Below are positions 32,372-40,304 of a stretch of DNA of 64,000 nt, one piece after another. The stretch is taken from positions 56,790 to 120,789 of the forward strand of contig PASN01000007.1 in NCBI GenBank assembly GCA_002711995.1, written 5' to 3'. Each line of letters starts with the position of its first letter. Positions within the stretch are counted from its first letter, which is position 1. The notes under the pieces are model-generated. The model had not been told where the DNA came from, did not search any database, and saw nothing but the letters and a program-made list of their open reading frames with translations. The stretch comes from Halobacteriovoraceae bacterium (GTDB lineage: Bacteria; Bdellovibrionota; Bacteriovoracia; Bacteriovoracales; Bacteriovoracaceae). Both the position numbers and the translations under genes were made by a program.

Positions 32372-33820
32372 TTAGAAGTTGAAGTAAATAAATTCAGAAA
32401 CTCTATTCAGTGACATTATTGCTCCTGTAAACGCCACGACTGACCAAATGACTGTTTTATATGTTAACTTAAAATCCTTTATGATTTGGTTTGAATTTGG
32501 AAATAGCAAAATTATCGATAATCCAAACAATAGCCATAGGCAAGTTGTAATGTCTCCTTGAATTCCTGAAAGCAATTCATAAAAAGACAGGTTTGCCTCT
32601 CTAAACGAGAAAAATTGGTAGAGCTGTTGGTTTAATGAATGATTTGAAAAACCTGCCATGGACTTTAAAATTTCAAGTCCATGGTCTAATGTTTGACCTC
32701 TAAATATGACCAATGACGCATTTACAAAATTAAATGTAATAAACCAGGCCAGTAAGTCTGGCAAAGCAATACCTAGCTTTCGCCAGATCCTCTGAAAAAC
32801 CATGCCTAGGCCGTGGAGGGCCCCCCAGGCAATAAAATTCCAGCCTGCGCCATGCCAAATACCCCCTAAAAAGAAAACAACAATCAAAATAAGACATGTT
32901 CTCATTTCACTATGTCTGTTTCCACCTAGAGGTATATATACGTAATCTCTAAAAAACCTGGATAAAGTAATATGCCATCTTCTCCAAAACTCTTTTATGC
33001 TCTTGGCCTTATAAGGTGAATTGAAGTTTATTGGAAGTTTAATGTTAAATAATAAAGCAGCACCTATTGCCATATCTGTGTAGCCACTAAAGTCAAAATA
33101 CACTTGAAAAGAAAAAGAAAGGGAGGCCATCCAGGACTCTAGAAAGTTGAGAGCGGTAGGATTGCTAAATCCAGCGTTTACCCATACTGAAAATGTGTCT
33201 GCAATGGCCACCTTTTTAAATAATCCAATTGAAAAAAGAAATAGTCCCTTGGCAATATTGCGGTGATTTAGGGCAAAGTTTCGATCACTAAGGAACTGAG
33301 GCATCATCTCCTTATGGTGCACTATGGGGCCTGCAATCAATTGAGGAAAAAAGGATACAAAAAGAGCATACTCAGCGAAGCTATGGGCTCCAATATCACT
33401 TTTGTACGAGTCTACTAAATACGTTATCTGCTGGAATGTGAAGAATGAAATCGCTAGTGGAAGCGCGAAGTTTAGGATTGGTAAGTTTGTATCAAATGCT
33501 GAGTTTAGATTAGTGAATAAAAAGTCTGTGTATTTAAATAGGCCTAGCAGTCCTATATTTGTAACTATGCCAATATAGAGCCAGGTTCTCTTCGCTAGTC
33601 CAACGTTTCTCGCCATGATGTGTTTGATAAAAAAATTAAAGGTGATGGAGCTTAAAATTAGGGGGAGATAAAGTACGTTCCACCAAGAGTAAAAGAATAA
33701 AGATGAAAGGACCAAAAAGCCCTTAGAGTGATTAGAAGAGTACTTAGAATTTAGACGAAAGTATATGAAGAACGTTATAGGAAGAAATAAAAATATAAAT
33801 TCATATGAATTGAATAACAC
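32372..33820 (-). CDS. MBOAT O-acyltransferase (AlgI-like)
   Basis: The 482-aa polytopic protein matches AlgI-type membrane-bound O-acyltransferases: FPQLIAGPIVHHKEM, YFDFSGYTDMAIG, SPYKAKSIKEFWRRWHITLS, RDYVYIPLGGNR and FFLGGIWHGAGWNFIAWGAL with the catalytic histidine near residue 320. The start is GTG (33818-33820), and an AGG-containing site is weak. It is the first gene of the MBOAT-SGNH pair and should pass acyl groups across the inner membrane to a periplasmic acceptor. The sulfatase-type gene and YIDP small protein nearby fit an envelope-polymer decoration locus. Confidence 0.92.
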   Translation of the reverse strand: MLFNSYEFIFLFLPITFFIYFRLNSKYSSNHSKGFLVLSSLFFYSWWNVLYLPLILSSITFNFFIKHIMARNVGLAKRTWLYIGIVTNIGLLGLFKYTDFLFTNLNSAFDTNLPILNFALPLAISFFTFQQITYLVDSYKSDIGAHSFAEYALFVSFFPQLIAGPIVHHKEMMPQFLSDRNFALNHRNIAKGLFLFSIGLFKKVAIADTFSVWVNAGFSNPTALNFLESWMASLSFSFQVYFDFSGYTDMAIGAALLFNIKLPINFNSPYKAKSIKEFWRRWHITLSRFFRDYVYIPLGGNRHSEMRTCLILIVVFFLGGIWHGAGWNFIAWGALHGLGMVFQRIWRKLGIALPDLLAWFITFNFVNASLVIFRGQTLDHGLEILKSMAGFSNHSLNQQLYQFFSFREANLSFYELLSGIQGDITTCLWLLFGLSIILLFPNSNQIIKDFKLTYKTVIWSVVAFTGAIMSLNRVSEFIYFNF

Positions 33821-33870
33821 TTTGTACCTATGCCGTATGGTCTTTTAAGAAGGTTTGCCTTGGCCGTTTC

Positions 33871-34785
33871 TCAGGGCGAGATCTTTTTATAAAACTGATC
33901 ATTTGTGAGTTCTCTTCTCTTCTTGATGAAATAGTTTGCATCGTCCAAAACAAAGTACTCAGACTTTGGGCTCTTAGTTTGAACGGCCTTAATAACAACG
34001 TTTGCAACTTCTTTTGCGCTTGGCATGCCCTCGTTCATGCCTTTTATGGTTGCTTTAAATTTCTTAACACCTGTTTTGTAATCGTCAGGGATATCTCTTT
34101 GGTCTAGCTTGGAAATACTTTTGGGATTTAACTTTGATTTAAAAGCTCCAGGTAAAATTTTAACAACCTTTATATTGAGGGGGGCCACTTCCATTTTTAA
34201 AGCATCAGTCATGCCTTCGACAGCGTGTTTAGTTGCAGAGTACCAACCCAGCATAGGATAAGAAAACTTTCCTACAGCTGAGGAGACATTAATAATTTTA
34301 CCTGATTTTCTTTCGCGCATGTGGGGCAAAACGGCCTTTTGCATTCTTGCATAGCCGAATACGTTCACATCAAATTGGTTGATCACATCTTCTATATCAA
34401 TTACTTCAACCGGCCCGTACTCTGCATAGCCTGCATTATTAATAAGCACGTCTATCTTTCCACTGTTTTGAATTATCTCATTAATCTTTTTAGTTACCAT
34501 TGATGAATCTCTCACATCTAGGTAAAAAGGTGTTCCACCTAATTCTTTTAGGTACTTGTTTCCCTCCACATCGATATCTCCGCCATAAACCGCATAGCCT
34601 AGCTTCAAGAGTTTTATGGCAACTGACTTGCCCAGACCCGATGCTGTGCCGGTAATTACAGCTACGTCTTGGCCTGTGGACAAGGTTTCTATTTTGCCAT
34701 CATATGAATTGTGAGAGCAGCTTGTAAGGGCCAAGAATAAGAAAGGAAACAAGATCGAACTTTTAAAAAAGAGCATTTTCAGCAC
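33871..34785 (-). CDS. Short-chain dehydrogenase with lipoprotein signal
   Basis: The 304-aa protein is a classical SDR: cofactor motif TGTASGLGKS, NNAGYA, the catalytic Ser in INVSSAVGKF and Y-x3-K in WYSATKHAVEG, then the LPGAF segment. What is odd is the N-terminus: MLKMLFFKSSILFPFLFLAL followed by TSC, a textbook lipobox with C23. An NAD(P)-dependent enzyme exported to the periplasm would not normally find its cofactor. A TTG at about residue 35 would give a cytoplasmic form, but it has no ribosome binding site while the ATG has AGGTG. It could be a fused signal peptide with a non-catalytic role, or the cofactor may be tightly bound and loaded before export. Confidence 0.85.
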   Translation of the reverse strand: MLKMLFFKSSILFPFLFLALTSCSHNSYDGKIETLSTGQDVAVITGTASGLGKSVAIKLLKLGYAVYGGDIDVEGNKYLKELGGTPFYLDVRDSSMVTKKINEIIQNSGKIDVLINNAGYAEYGPVEVIDIEDVINQFDVNVFGYARMQKAVLPHMRERKSGKIINVSSAVGKFSYPMLGWYSATKHAVEGMTDALKMEVAPLNIKVVKILPGAFKSKLNPKSISKLDQRDIPDDYKTGVKKFKATIKGMNEGMPSAKEVANVVIKAVQTKSPKSEYFVLDDANYFIKKRRELTNDQFYKKISP

Positions 34786-35023
34786 CTAGGAAATATAAAT
34801 ATACAAAAACGAATTATAGAAAATTGTATTTTTATAAACATCATGATGAAAGGAAAATAATAAGCTTTTTGTATTAAGTTTCCCTAATCATGACAAGGCC
34901 AAGGGAATGAAATGCTACTTTTTTACAAGACCGTTTTAAATGCATTGTAGCAAGTGAAGTACTAGCAATGGTGCCAAGAATCGAGAGAGTTTAAAAACGT
35001 TTCGTTTGAAAAATGATGTGGGA

Positions 35024-35066
35024 TGGGTAAGAAGCTGCCCGAAAGAGGCCTCTTTTACCCATTTTA
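35024..35066 (-). terminator. Compound hairpin after the 58-aa gene
   Basis: On either strand TGGGTAA and TTACCCA bracket an inner palindrome AAAGAGGCCTCTTT. The structure lies just after the stop of the 58-aa gene. No T-run follows directly, so termination is likely but not certain. Confidence 0.35.
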
Positions 35067-35072
35067 GTTTAT

Positions 35073-35249
35073 TTAAAGCGCCGAAAGCTCCTCGTGAAAG
35101 TTTGAACCTTCAGTTTGGCTGCTGTAGTCCGACTTAGCATCTGTGTGGTAGTCGTGAGATGCGTAACCGTTATATGTGGTATAACGTCCTTCCTCTGAAC
35201 TTACCTGATCGATAGCTTGTTCGTTCCAATTAAAATTCTTTAAATTCAT
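35073..35249 (-). CDS. 58-aa Tyr/Ser-rich acidic small protein, unknown
   Basis: This small gene encodes MNLKNFNWNEQAIDQVSSEE followed by a tyrosine- and serine-rich, acidic tail (YTTYNGYASHDYH, DYSSQTEGS) ending ELSAL. The ribosome binding site is very strong (AAGGAG, 5 nt before ATG), which is the main support for it. It has no signal peptide, cysteine or hydrophobic helix and is probably disordered. It stands alone with its own hairpin-containing 3' region (about 35024-35066), consistent with a short highly expressed mRNA. I do not recognise the family. Confidence 0.6.
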   Translation of the reverse strand: MNLKNFNWNEQAIDQVSSEEGRYTTYNGYASHDYHTDAKSDYSSQTEGSNFHEELSAL

Positions 35250-35318
35250 GTGAACTCCTTTTCTCTGATTTAGATCATATATGTAAATTCGATAAAGTTA
35301 GTTAATAAAATAGAAGTA

Positions 35319-35336
35319 TTAGGTTTTGCCTAACCG
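35319..35336. promoter_or_regulatory. Small inverted repeat TTAGG-TTTTG-CCTAA
   Basis: TTAGG and CCTAA pair around TTTTG within the divergent gap between the 58-aa gene and the CPXCG gene. The word TTAGGTTTTG recurs upstream of the two lipoprotein paralogues (37768-37777 and, on the other strand, 40117-40126), which makes a shared binding site possible. Confidence 0.35.
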
Positions 35337-35426
35337 CCTTTCGTAAAATCAACTATTTAAGGTTCGTTTTAAAGTTATTCAAGCTTAAAAATTTGAAAAT
35401 AGGAGAAAGTATCACACACTAGGGCC

Positions 35427-35612
35427 ATGCAAGGTGAGAAAGAATACCATTTTCAATGCCCTTACTGCTTTAGCCCTATATCTATGGTGTTTGAGATCTA
35501 TTATGGAGAGCAGACATATATAGAGGACTGCGAAGTATGCTGTAATCCAATCGAGGTGCACTACACTTGCGATGGTGAAGAGATCACTTCCTTCGAGGCC
35601 CAAAGACTTTAG
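35427..35612 (+). CDS. CPXCG-motif cysteine-rich protein
   Basis: The 61-aa protein matches the small conserved CPXCG family: QCPYCFSPISM (C-P-x-C) and YIEDCEVCCNPIEVHYTCDG, including the invariant EYIEDC-x-x-C-C-x-P block seen here as TYIEDCEVCCNP. The glycine after the second cysteine in CPYCG is Phe here. The four conserved cysteines should bind one zinc ion. The function is unknown; the family is common in gamma- and deltaproteobacteria. It overlaps the convergent lipoprotein gene by 4 nt. Confidence 0.85.
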   Translation: MQGEKEYHFQCPYCFSPISMVFEIYYGEQTYIEDCEVCCNPIEVHYTCDGEEITSFEAQRL

Positions 35613-36400
35613 TAGTCTGTTTCCTTAAAGACTTCGACCCAGGTCTTATACTTTGTAAGATTTTCTTTCAATGCGATCTTTTGGTCTGAGCCCATCTTTC
35701 TTAAAAGATTATGTATTATTTTAGCATGATGGATTGTGACAGTTTTGCTGAATCGATCTTCTATGTATTTTGAAAAAAGACTTTTAAAATCTTTGTCTTT
35801 TGCTTTCTTTTTATAAAGCTCTTCCAACTTTATTCTAAACTCTTTTCTTCTCTCGATATATGCCATAAGTCTTGATTTGAAAAAGTCTTCATTGGAAGCA
35901 AGCTCTTTGGTCATATCCTTATTAAGTTCGCCAAAAAAACGCTCGTATTTTTCAATTTGATCCTCAAGGAGATCTTCTTCGAGTTTTTCTTTGAGCTCTT
36001 TTGTGCGCTCTTTGTATTCTTTAAAAAAATGTTTTTGCTGCTTTTCAGTAAGATTTATTAAGTAGGAAGAGTGTTTCTGAACGATCTCCAGCATAATCTC
36101 TGTGTAAAACTTCTGCCAAAACATTAACTCATTTTTAATGAGTTTTTGGTCCAACTTTGCGCTTGATGAAAGCTTTTGGTACTCCGAGAGCTTTTTGAGC
36201 GCTATGTCTGCCAAAGGTTTTTTTCTTTTTAAAAAATTATCAATATCTTCATCTAGTTGTTGCTTTTGCTTATAGTATAAATCAAATGTGTTGGAGACTT
36301 TTACGCTTATAAGAGTGTCCAGGTTCTTAACAAATAGGGAACCCACCCAACAACCGGTCGTAAATAGAAGTAATGATCCCAAAGCTAGATTTCTCAACAT
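35609..36400 (-). CDS. DUF6279-like lipoprotein
   Basis: I start at ATG 36398-36400, which gives MLRNLALGSLLLFTTGCWVG, a lipoprotein signal with TTG-C; an ATG 39 nt upstream would add residues before the signal. The 263-residue product is almost entirely helical and very rich in Lys and Glu, with coiled-coil-like repeats (KEYKERTKELKEKLEEDLLE). This resembles DUF6279-type lipoproteins, in which a conserved L-D-x-Y-x-x-x-x-x-Q-x-x-x-L pattern occurs after the lipid anchor (FDLYYKQKQQLDED here). It is a periplasmic lipid-anchored helical protein of unknown role. Confidence 0.75.
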   Translation of the reverse strand: MLRNLALGSLLLFTTGCWVGSLFVKNLDTLISVKVSNTFDLYYKQKQQLDEDIDNFLKRKKPLADIALKKLSEYQKLSSSAKLDQKLIKNELMFWQKFYTEIMLEIVQKHSSYLINLTEKQQKHFFKEYKERTKELKEKLEEDLLEDQIEKYERFFGELNKDMTKELASNEDFFKSRLMAYIERRKEFRIKLEELYKKKAKDKDFKSLFSKYIEDRFSKTVTIHHAKIIHNLLRKMGSDQKIALKENLTKYKTWVEVFKETDY

Positions 36401-36535
36401 GCAACCATTGTAGATTGGGCGATGAGTCTTTGCCAGCATACATTGTTTGATTTTCGTTTATTTTAGGGCTATATTCTTGGCTCATTGTTAATGAGTAAGT
36501 CAATTTCCCTCGGGTAACTGGGGATGGAGGAAAAA

Positions 36536-36742
36536 ATGGAAAAAGTTAAAGCTACTGAAAATTACACTATTTTTAAGAAAAAAAGTGGTCGTTACGGTGT
36601 TAAAGGCACTAACAAAAAATGGATCAACGGGGACGAGAAAACAAAAATTCTTTCTTCTGAAGGTCTAATTAAAGTTTCCAAGCCAGCTGAAAAGCCTGCT
36701 GAGGAAGCAACTGAAGAAGCTACTGAAGCGACTGAAGAATAA
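36536..36742 (+). CDS. Small conserved-looking protein, KSGRYGVK...KWINGDEK
   Basis: The start at ATG 36536 is preceded by GGAGG at 5 nt, better than the ATG at 36524, which overlaps that site. The 68-aa protein has an N-terminal globular part (MEKVKATENYTIFKKKSGRY, then WINGDEKTKILSSEGLIKV) and a low-complexity tail of Pro, Ala, Glu and Thr. The first half reminds me of small proteins of unknown function with the pattern Y-T-I-x-K-K-x-S-G-R-Y-x-V. The gene ends with a perfect terminator 8 nt downstream, so it is a single-gene transcript, probably well expressed. Confidence 0.75.
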   Translation: MEKVKATENYTIFKKKSGRYGVKGTNKKWINGDEKTKILSSEGLIKVSKPAEKPAEEATEEATEATEE

Positions 36743-36750
36743 AACAATCA

Positions 36751-36777
36751 AGGGAGCTTTTAAGCTCCCTTTTTTTA
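36751..36777 (+). terminator. Rho-independent terminator
   Basis: AGGGAGCTT and AAGCTCCCT pair around TT (realistically AGGGAGC/GCTCCCT with loop TTTTAA), followed by TTTTTTA. It directly follows the small gene at 36536 and lies against the end of the convergent lipoprotein gene. Confidence 0.93.
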
Positions 36778-37644
36778 TCAATCAATCACACATACTTCGT
36801 TAGTGGCCCTTGCACTTTCAACAAACTCAATTCTATCCAAGAGCAACTGTTTACCCTGATTTATATTTTGATTTACATTGAAGCTGTTTGACGAGGTGAA
36901 ACTTGTAATAGTGTATTCACTAACTCCGCTCTCTCCAGGATTAAGAGTTAGTGAAGACGATAGAAGCCAGTTCGCTGAATTTGATGTTGTGAACCTTCCA
37001 GTCTCAATAAAAGAAATCCTAGGGGAGAAGGTGTGACTGTTAACGCTGGAAACATTCTTCCAAACAAGCCTAATTATGTCTCCAGCATATAAATTGAACC
37101 CAGACCCGCTTATGCCAGCGTGGTTATAGTTTTCATGCGATCCAATGACTGTTGTAATGCCGTCTTGGTAGACGTCTGTGTAAACATCACTGAAAATGGT
37201 ATCAAACCTGGTATCAGGCAAGGTAGATCCTGCAGAGTCAAAGTCAACGACAACGGCACACCTTTCAACCCCATCAGGAGGTAGAACCTCAAGTGTGAAG
37301 CTCTTTTGAGTTGTAGTGTTTTCCGCGTCAGTTACAGTGACTGTTATGGTTGCGTTAAAAACTTCACTTGGAGTTCCAGTCAGAGTGCCGTCAGTTGTAA
37401 GCATCATTCCAGACGGTAGAGAGTCTATGGTCGAATAGGCATAAGGCACAGCTCCCCCTTGAGAGGAAAGCATTGCTTCAAACGATTCGCCTACTTTGGC
37501 CTGTGAAAGTGCGCTTGTAGCAATTGAGAGTGGTGTAAGTTGTTCAGATGGCCCATCTAGGGCCTCAGCTACTTTAGCCGCTTTTTCCTCGCAGGAAACG
37601 AGTAGGGCCGACAATATAAAAATAAGAACTTTGAAGTTTTTCAT
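36778..37644 (-). CDS. Lipoprotein with putative Ig-like domain and shared C-terminal domain
   Basis: The 288-aa product starts MKNFKVLIFILSALLVSCEE, a lipoprotein signal with LVSC. Residues about 35-125 form a putative Ig-like (He_PIG) domain (YSTIDSLPSGMMLTTDGTLT then GTPSEVFNATITVTVTD). The C-terminal 160 residues (from CAVVVDFDSAGS) are clearly homologous to those of the next lipoprotein upstream (37860-40049): both share NYNH-x-G-[IV]-x-GSG, the FSPR-[IL]-SF strand and [DR]RIEFVE near the end. The two look like a tandem duplication of a surface-exposed module. No enzymatic motif is visible. Confidence 0.8.
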   Translation of the reverse strand: MKNFKVLIFILSALLVSCEEKAAKVAEALDGPSEQLTPLSIATSALSQAKVGESFEAMLSSQGGAVPYAYSTIDSLPSGMMLTTDGTLTGTPSEVFNATITVTVTDAENTTTQKSFTLEVLPPDGVERCAVVVDFDSAGSTLPDTRFDTIFSDVYTDVYQDGITTVIGSHENYNHAGISGSGFNLYAGDIIRLVWKNVSSVNSHTFSPRISFIETGRFTTSNSANWLLSSSLTLNPGESGVSEYTITSFTSSNSFNVNQNINQGKQLLLDRIEFVESARATNEVCVID

Positions 37645-37859
37645 AAGAAAATTTTAACACTGAAATATTAAGAAAAATTTTTTAATTGCTGCTAAGGCCT
37701 TAAAATTACATCTTGTTGCGAATCAATCTTTACATTTAACTCATTGAAATAAGTGGGGTTTTAAAAGTTAGGTTTTGCGCTCTTCATATAAATTACGAGG
37801 CAGTTGAGGCGGCACATAATTAGAACTGCCTACAAGAGAATTGCCACAGAACTTTGGCT

Positions 37860-40037
37860 CTAGAAGGGTCTTTGGCAGATCTCGCTTTCAGACCTAGATT
37901 GTTCCACAAACTCTATTCTATCCATGACTAAAGCTTTATGGTTTGATTTGTTCACATTAACATTTATAAGATTTGAGTTAACTGTCTCTGCAACAGTGTA
38001 AGTGCTGACCCCTCGTTGGCCAGGCCTTAAGTCAATACTGCTGCCTAACTTCCAAGCGCTAGCCCCAGAAGCTCGCCCTTCAATTGTAAAAGAAAGCCTG
38101 GGGCTGAACTCGTATCGAGTGTCAGATGAAACATTTAGCCAAGTCATTCTAACTTGATCTCCCGGTTGGAGGGTGTAACCAGAACCTTTTACACCTTGGT
38201 GATTGTAGTCCGGGTTTGACCCGACCACATTTGTTGTCCCTTTTTCTACATAACCGGTATATGTGTCTTTGAAAATACTATTGAATCTCGAGTCTTCGAT
38301 ATTGGAAGCAGCACTGCTTTCTTTGAAATCAACAATCAAGCCACATTTTGGCACATCAAAGTCCTCTGGCGCAGAAACTTCATGGGAAAAAGATTTCTTT
38401 AAGATGGAGCCTGCACTGTCAGTGATAACCATCTGGAAAGTGTTGTTGCTTTTAAATGTGGGGGTACCAGAGAGTTGGCCATCGCTTGAAAGACTAAGTC
38501 CTTGTGGTAGTTGACCTTCCACAGAAAAGTTATATGGCGGCACGCCGCCGTAAATCTCTATCTTCTGGTCGATGGCCTGACCCACTATGGCCTCATCGAG
38601 TTCTTGAGTTTTAAACTTAAGAGGGTGAACGACTTTTTGAATTATATAGGGGATCGTTTTTACAAGATCCATCTTTCTTATCTTGCCAAGGCCAGGCACT
38701 TCAACGAGCGCTGAATCCTCTTCATGGGGAGTGAAGCCGGTTCTTGTTGAGATGTCTTTCACTGCAAAGAAAATTCGTGAACCTTGCTTTAGTTTTGTTT
38801 TGTCTTGTTCCTGAACGTCCAGGGCCGCCCATATTAGATTGTAGCCCGGGTTTGGTTTATAAATAACTCCATCAGAGTTGTTCTTACCTCTATTAAAGTT
38901 TGTTACAAGTTTTGGGATCTTCGCATCTTTATAGTTTGCATTTGTAATTGGCCCAAAAGAATAGCGGACTTCATAGGTGGCATTGCATTCAAGGCACCTG
39001 TACTTATCATTAAAACTGATATCAAATTGTTTGTTTTCTGGATTGTAGCCAATGCCCAGGTTGCTAATGGTTTCTTCATTTTCATAAGGCACATAGTCGA
39101 CTTGGAATTCGTCGAAGTAAACAGGAGAGTTGATCGGCACCCCGTTGAAGCCAGCTCTCACTGCAAAGGTCGCCATATTTTCAAAATACTTCAACCCATC
39201 ATTTGGATATTCGTAACCACCATTATAGAAGCCAGCATGGCCAGAGGGGGAGCCTGAGTTGTGATGGTTTGGATGGGCGTCAAATTGAATTCTTGTCCAG
39301 CCGCCCATGGCTATGTTTCCCGAATGATGATAGTAGTGTCCACCTGTTGACCGGTTTATAAAGGGATACCAGCTGACCGTATTTCCTGGACGACTCATGT
39401 AGGCCTTACTGTGCCTCTCAATGTCTGTTGATTTGTAGGGAAGCAAAACCCATACATAGAATCGGTTCTTATTCTTTAATTGTGGAAACCTTCCATAGGA
39501 ATCTTTGGTTTTAAAGTAAATTGCAATGTCTCCTCTCATGAAGAGGTCATCTACGCTTTTAATGTCTTGTCCTAGCATGTCGGATTTTGACTTTGTTGAA
39601 ATACCAGAATAAGCAACTGTTGAATTTGGTCCCTTGTGAGCTCCACCCGTGAGCTGTATCTTCAATGAACTTCCACCTGAGGTGAAATACTTTTTACTTG
39701 CATCTAAAAAACCGTATCTCAACCATCCCATATGATCAGTATTGTAATGATTGTAATAGAGGTATGCCTTCCTACCATCTGGATTGCAAAGTTTTGACTG
39801 TGCCTCGCCATTATACACTCCACAGTTTGATCCTTTGTCTGAGTAGTACCAGTCTTCAAACCCTGCTTCCACCTCGCCATTTTGGAAATCAAAAGTCATA
39901 AAGTCTTCTGCTGTGCTAACGTATTGGACAGGGGTGTTTTTTGGAGATGAAGGAGTTGTTGGCCCATCCACAATAGCTATTGGCGGCTCCTGACAGGAGA
40001 AAAAAGTTAATAAAAAAATGGCTTTTAGTAACTTCAT
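37860..40037 (-). CDS. Large lipoprotein: jelly-roll-like domain, Ig-like domain, shared C-terminal domain
   Basis: I choose ATG 40035-40037 (MKLLKAIFLLTFFSCQEPP, lipobox FFSC) rather than the ATG four codons upstream. The 725-aa protein has an N-terminal beta-rich region (residues about 45-330), ending in the His/Gly-rich block HPNHHNSGSPSGHAGFYNGG and VYFDEFQVDYV; its Asp/Glu-rich last strand is typical of carbohydrate-binding jelly rolls and some polysaccharide lyases. Two strand-rich segments follow, then an Ig-like He_PIG domain (GGVPPYNFSVEGQLPQGLSL). Finally comes the domain shared with the neighbour at 36778. Surface carbohydrate or polymer binding is a reasonable guess; no catalytic residues can be named. 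Confidence 0.78.
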   Translation of the reverse strand: MKLLKAIFLLTFFSCQEPPIAIVDGPTTPSSPKNTPVQYVSTAEDFMTFDFQNGEVEAGFEDWYYSDKGSNCGVYNGEAQSKLCNPDGRKAYLYYNHYNTDHMGWLRYGFLDASKKYFTSGGSSLKIQLTGGAHKGPNSTVAYSGISTKSKSDMLGQDIKSVDDLFMRGDIAIYFKTKDSYGRFPQLKNKNRFYVWVLLPYKSTDIERHSKAYMSRPGNTVSWYPFINRSTGGHYYHHSGNIAMGGWTRIQFDAHPNHHNSGSPSGHAGFYNGGYEYPNDGLKYFENMATFAVRAGFNGVPINSPVYFDEFQVDYVPYENEETISNLGIGYNPENKQFDISFNDKYRCLECNATYEVRYSFGPITNANYKDAKIPKLVTNFNRGKNNSDGVIYKPNPGYNLIWAALDVQEQDKTKLKQGSRIFFAVKDISTRTGFTPHEEDSALVEVPGLGKIRKMDLVKTIPYIIQKVVHPLKFKTQELDEAIVGQAIDQKIEIYGGVPPYNFSVEGQLPQGLSLSSDGQLSGTPTFKSNNTFQMVITDSAGSILKKSFSHEVSAPEDFDVPKCGLIVDFKESSAASNIEDSRFNSIFKDTYTGYVEKGTTNVVGSNPDYNHQGVKGSGYTLQPGDQVRMTWLNVSSDTRYEFSPRLSFTIEGRASGASAWKLGSSIDLRPGQRGVSTYTVAETVNSNLINVNVNKSNHKALVMDRIEFVEQSRSESEICQRPF

Positions 40038-40304
40038 TGGCGTCTTCAATCCTCATTTTATTGGCTTTGGAGATCCTACAACTTAATCATGGAAGAACTA
40101 ACGGGGAAAATTTGACCAAAACCTAACCGTGTGAGTTTAAGCGTTTATCGGCCTTAGGGAATCTAATTAAACTAATTATATTTTCTTGGGGGGAAGTAAA
40201 TTATAAAATACTTAAAATCCCTGTGAATACCAAAGCTTAGGTGAGATTTGTTTTTCTTAGTGAATAGAAAAGTGCCAAAGAAATTTTGCGACTAGTGTAG
40301 TCTG

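Noticed and set aside
34786..35072. Possible gene between the SDR and the 58-aa gene
   Set aside because: AT-rich with many stops; only the compound hairpin near 35024-35066 is visible.
37645..37859. Possible small gene between the lipoprotein paralogues
   Set aside because: No frame has a start with a ribosome binding site; I see only the GTTAGGTTTTG word.
40038..40304. Possible gene in the 255-nt gap
   Set aside because: All six frames are broken by stops; nothing beyond the shared word at 40117 is seen.
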